From: Bacteroidota bacterium
Lineage (GTDB): Bacteria; Bacteroidota; Bacteroidia; Bacteroidales; Tenuifilaceae
Assembly: GCA_023406715.1 (NCBI GenBank)
Contig: JAEXVC010000020.1
Location: 1 to 6,286 of the forward strand
Direction of reading: 5' to 3'
DNA length: 6,286 nucleotides
The notes beneath the pieces were generated by a model. It searched no databases and was not told the origin of the DNA. It worked only from the letters and a program-made list of their open reading frames with translations. Positions 5,909-6,286 of this stretch are shown piece by piece (the first letter of the stretch is position 1; each line of letters opens with the position of its first letter). The translations under genes and the position numbers were made by a program.

Positions 5909-6286
5909 ATGAAAAATATAATCGCAAAAACAACAATTCCAGTATTGATAGGAATATTTAATGTACTTTTTCTACTTTTTATTGTTGATTATACCATATA
6001 CGGCAACCTCGATTTTTTTACCAAGGATATTTTACTGCTTAAGTACTTTCTGCCAATATCAATTGCGGGGGCAGTAATTGTTCAGTACATTATTGTTCTG
6101 CCAGTATGGAAAAGGTTTGCAGAGAATAATAAGGTTATTGGACTAACCATTATTCCTTTTACTACGTTGGTATGTCTACTTGGAGGGATTGTATTTACCT
6201 ATTTATTCTGGGAACGCGATTTGGGTATAGGAGAACTCCTTGCGGTCTTCTTAACAGGACTAATTGCCTTTGCTATTTACTGGAGT
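5909..6286 (+). CDS. Unrecognised multi-pass membrane protein, 3' end cut by window edge
   Basis: The ATG at 5909 opens a frame of 126 codons that continues past the right edge without a stop. The translated part is strongly hydrophobic, with four likely membrane helices at about 8-28, 46-66, 78-101 and 107-126. Short polar loops separate them: YGNLDFFTKDILLLK, WKRFAENNKV and WERDLGIGE. There is no signal peptide distinct from the first helix, and I see no catalytic motif. I do not recognise the family. It is the only plus-strand gene and is transcribed away from the sigma operon across a 247-base gap. Upstream, TAAATTTC (5865-5872) is a one-mismatch match to TAnnTTTG, but without a TTG at the right spacing, so no promoter is claimed. 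The reading is supported by the long open frame, the membrane-helix pattern and the absence of competing frames. Confidence 0.8.
   Translation, partial: MKNIIAKTTIPVLIGIFNVLFLLFIVDYTIYGNLDFFTKDILLLKYFLPISIAGAVIVQYIIVLPVWKRFAENNKVIGLTIIPFTTLVCLLGGIVFTYLFWERDLGIGELLAVFLTGLIAFAIYWS

Noticed and set aside
1..6286. CRISPR array, tRNA, rRNA, insertion sequence or phage gene
   Set aside because: No regularly spaced repeats, cloverleaf-like tRNA sequence, rRNA segments, transposase frames or terminal inverted repeats with target duplications were seen.

Overview
The window looks like a chromosomal segment of a Bacteroidota bacterium, probably Bacteroidales-like; I cannot place it closer than that. 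The signs are the moderately AT-rich DNA, the near absence of Shine-Dalgarno sequences, TAnnTTTG-type -7 promoter elements upstream of the genes, and a small membrane protein that looks like the DUF6249 family. Coding density is high. All complete genes lie on the minus strand, and one gene enters from the right edge region on the plus strand.

Positions 1-4270 (minus strand) hold a four-gene export operon. Reading in the direction of transcription it is a TetR-family repressor (4198-3617), a TolC-like outer membrane factor (3605-2112), an HlyD/YbhG-like periplasmic adaptor (2083-1094) and an ABC-2 type inner membrane permease (1081 to beyond the left edge). The gaps are 11, 28 and 12 bases. 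The products would form an envelope-spanning tripartite efflux system controlled by its own repressor. A well-formed Bacteroidota promoter (TTG, 19-base spacer, TACTTTTG) lies just upstream of tetR, with a near-palindrome in its spacer that could be the operator. No ATP-binding subunit is seen inside the window.

Positions 4381-5661 (minus strand) hold a three-gene regulatory operon with overlapping reading frames: a DUF6249-like three-helix membrane protein, an ECF-type RNA polymerase sigma factor, and a two-helix membrane protein that is a plausible anti-sigma factor, coupled to the sigma gene by an ATGA overlap. The 182 bases between this operon and tetR contain no clear terminator.

Positions 5662-5908 are a divergent intergenic region. 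It carries a -7 element for the sigma operon, a possible ECF-type promoter overlapping it, and a long GC-rich hairpin (5811-5844) standing out from AT-rich surroundings. From 5909 a plus-strand gene for an unrecognised multi-helix membrane protein runs off the right edge.

Most of the window is ordinary Bacteroidota gene content. The least explained parts are the divergent-region hairpin, the membrane-protein/sigma/membrane-protein cassette and the greatly enlarged first surface loop of the TolC-like protein.
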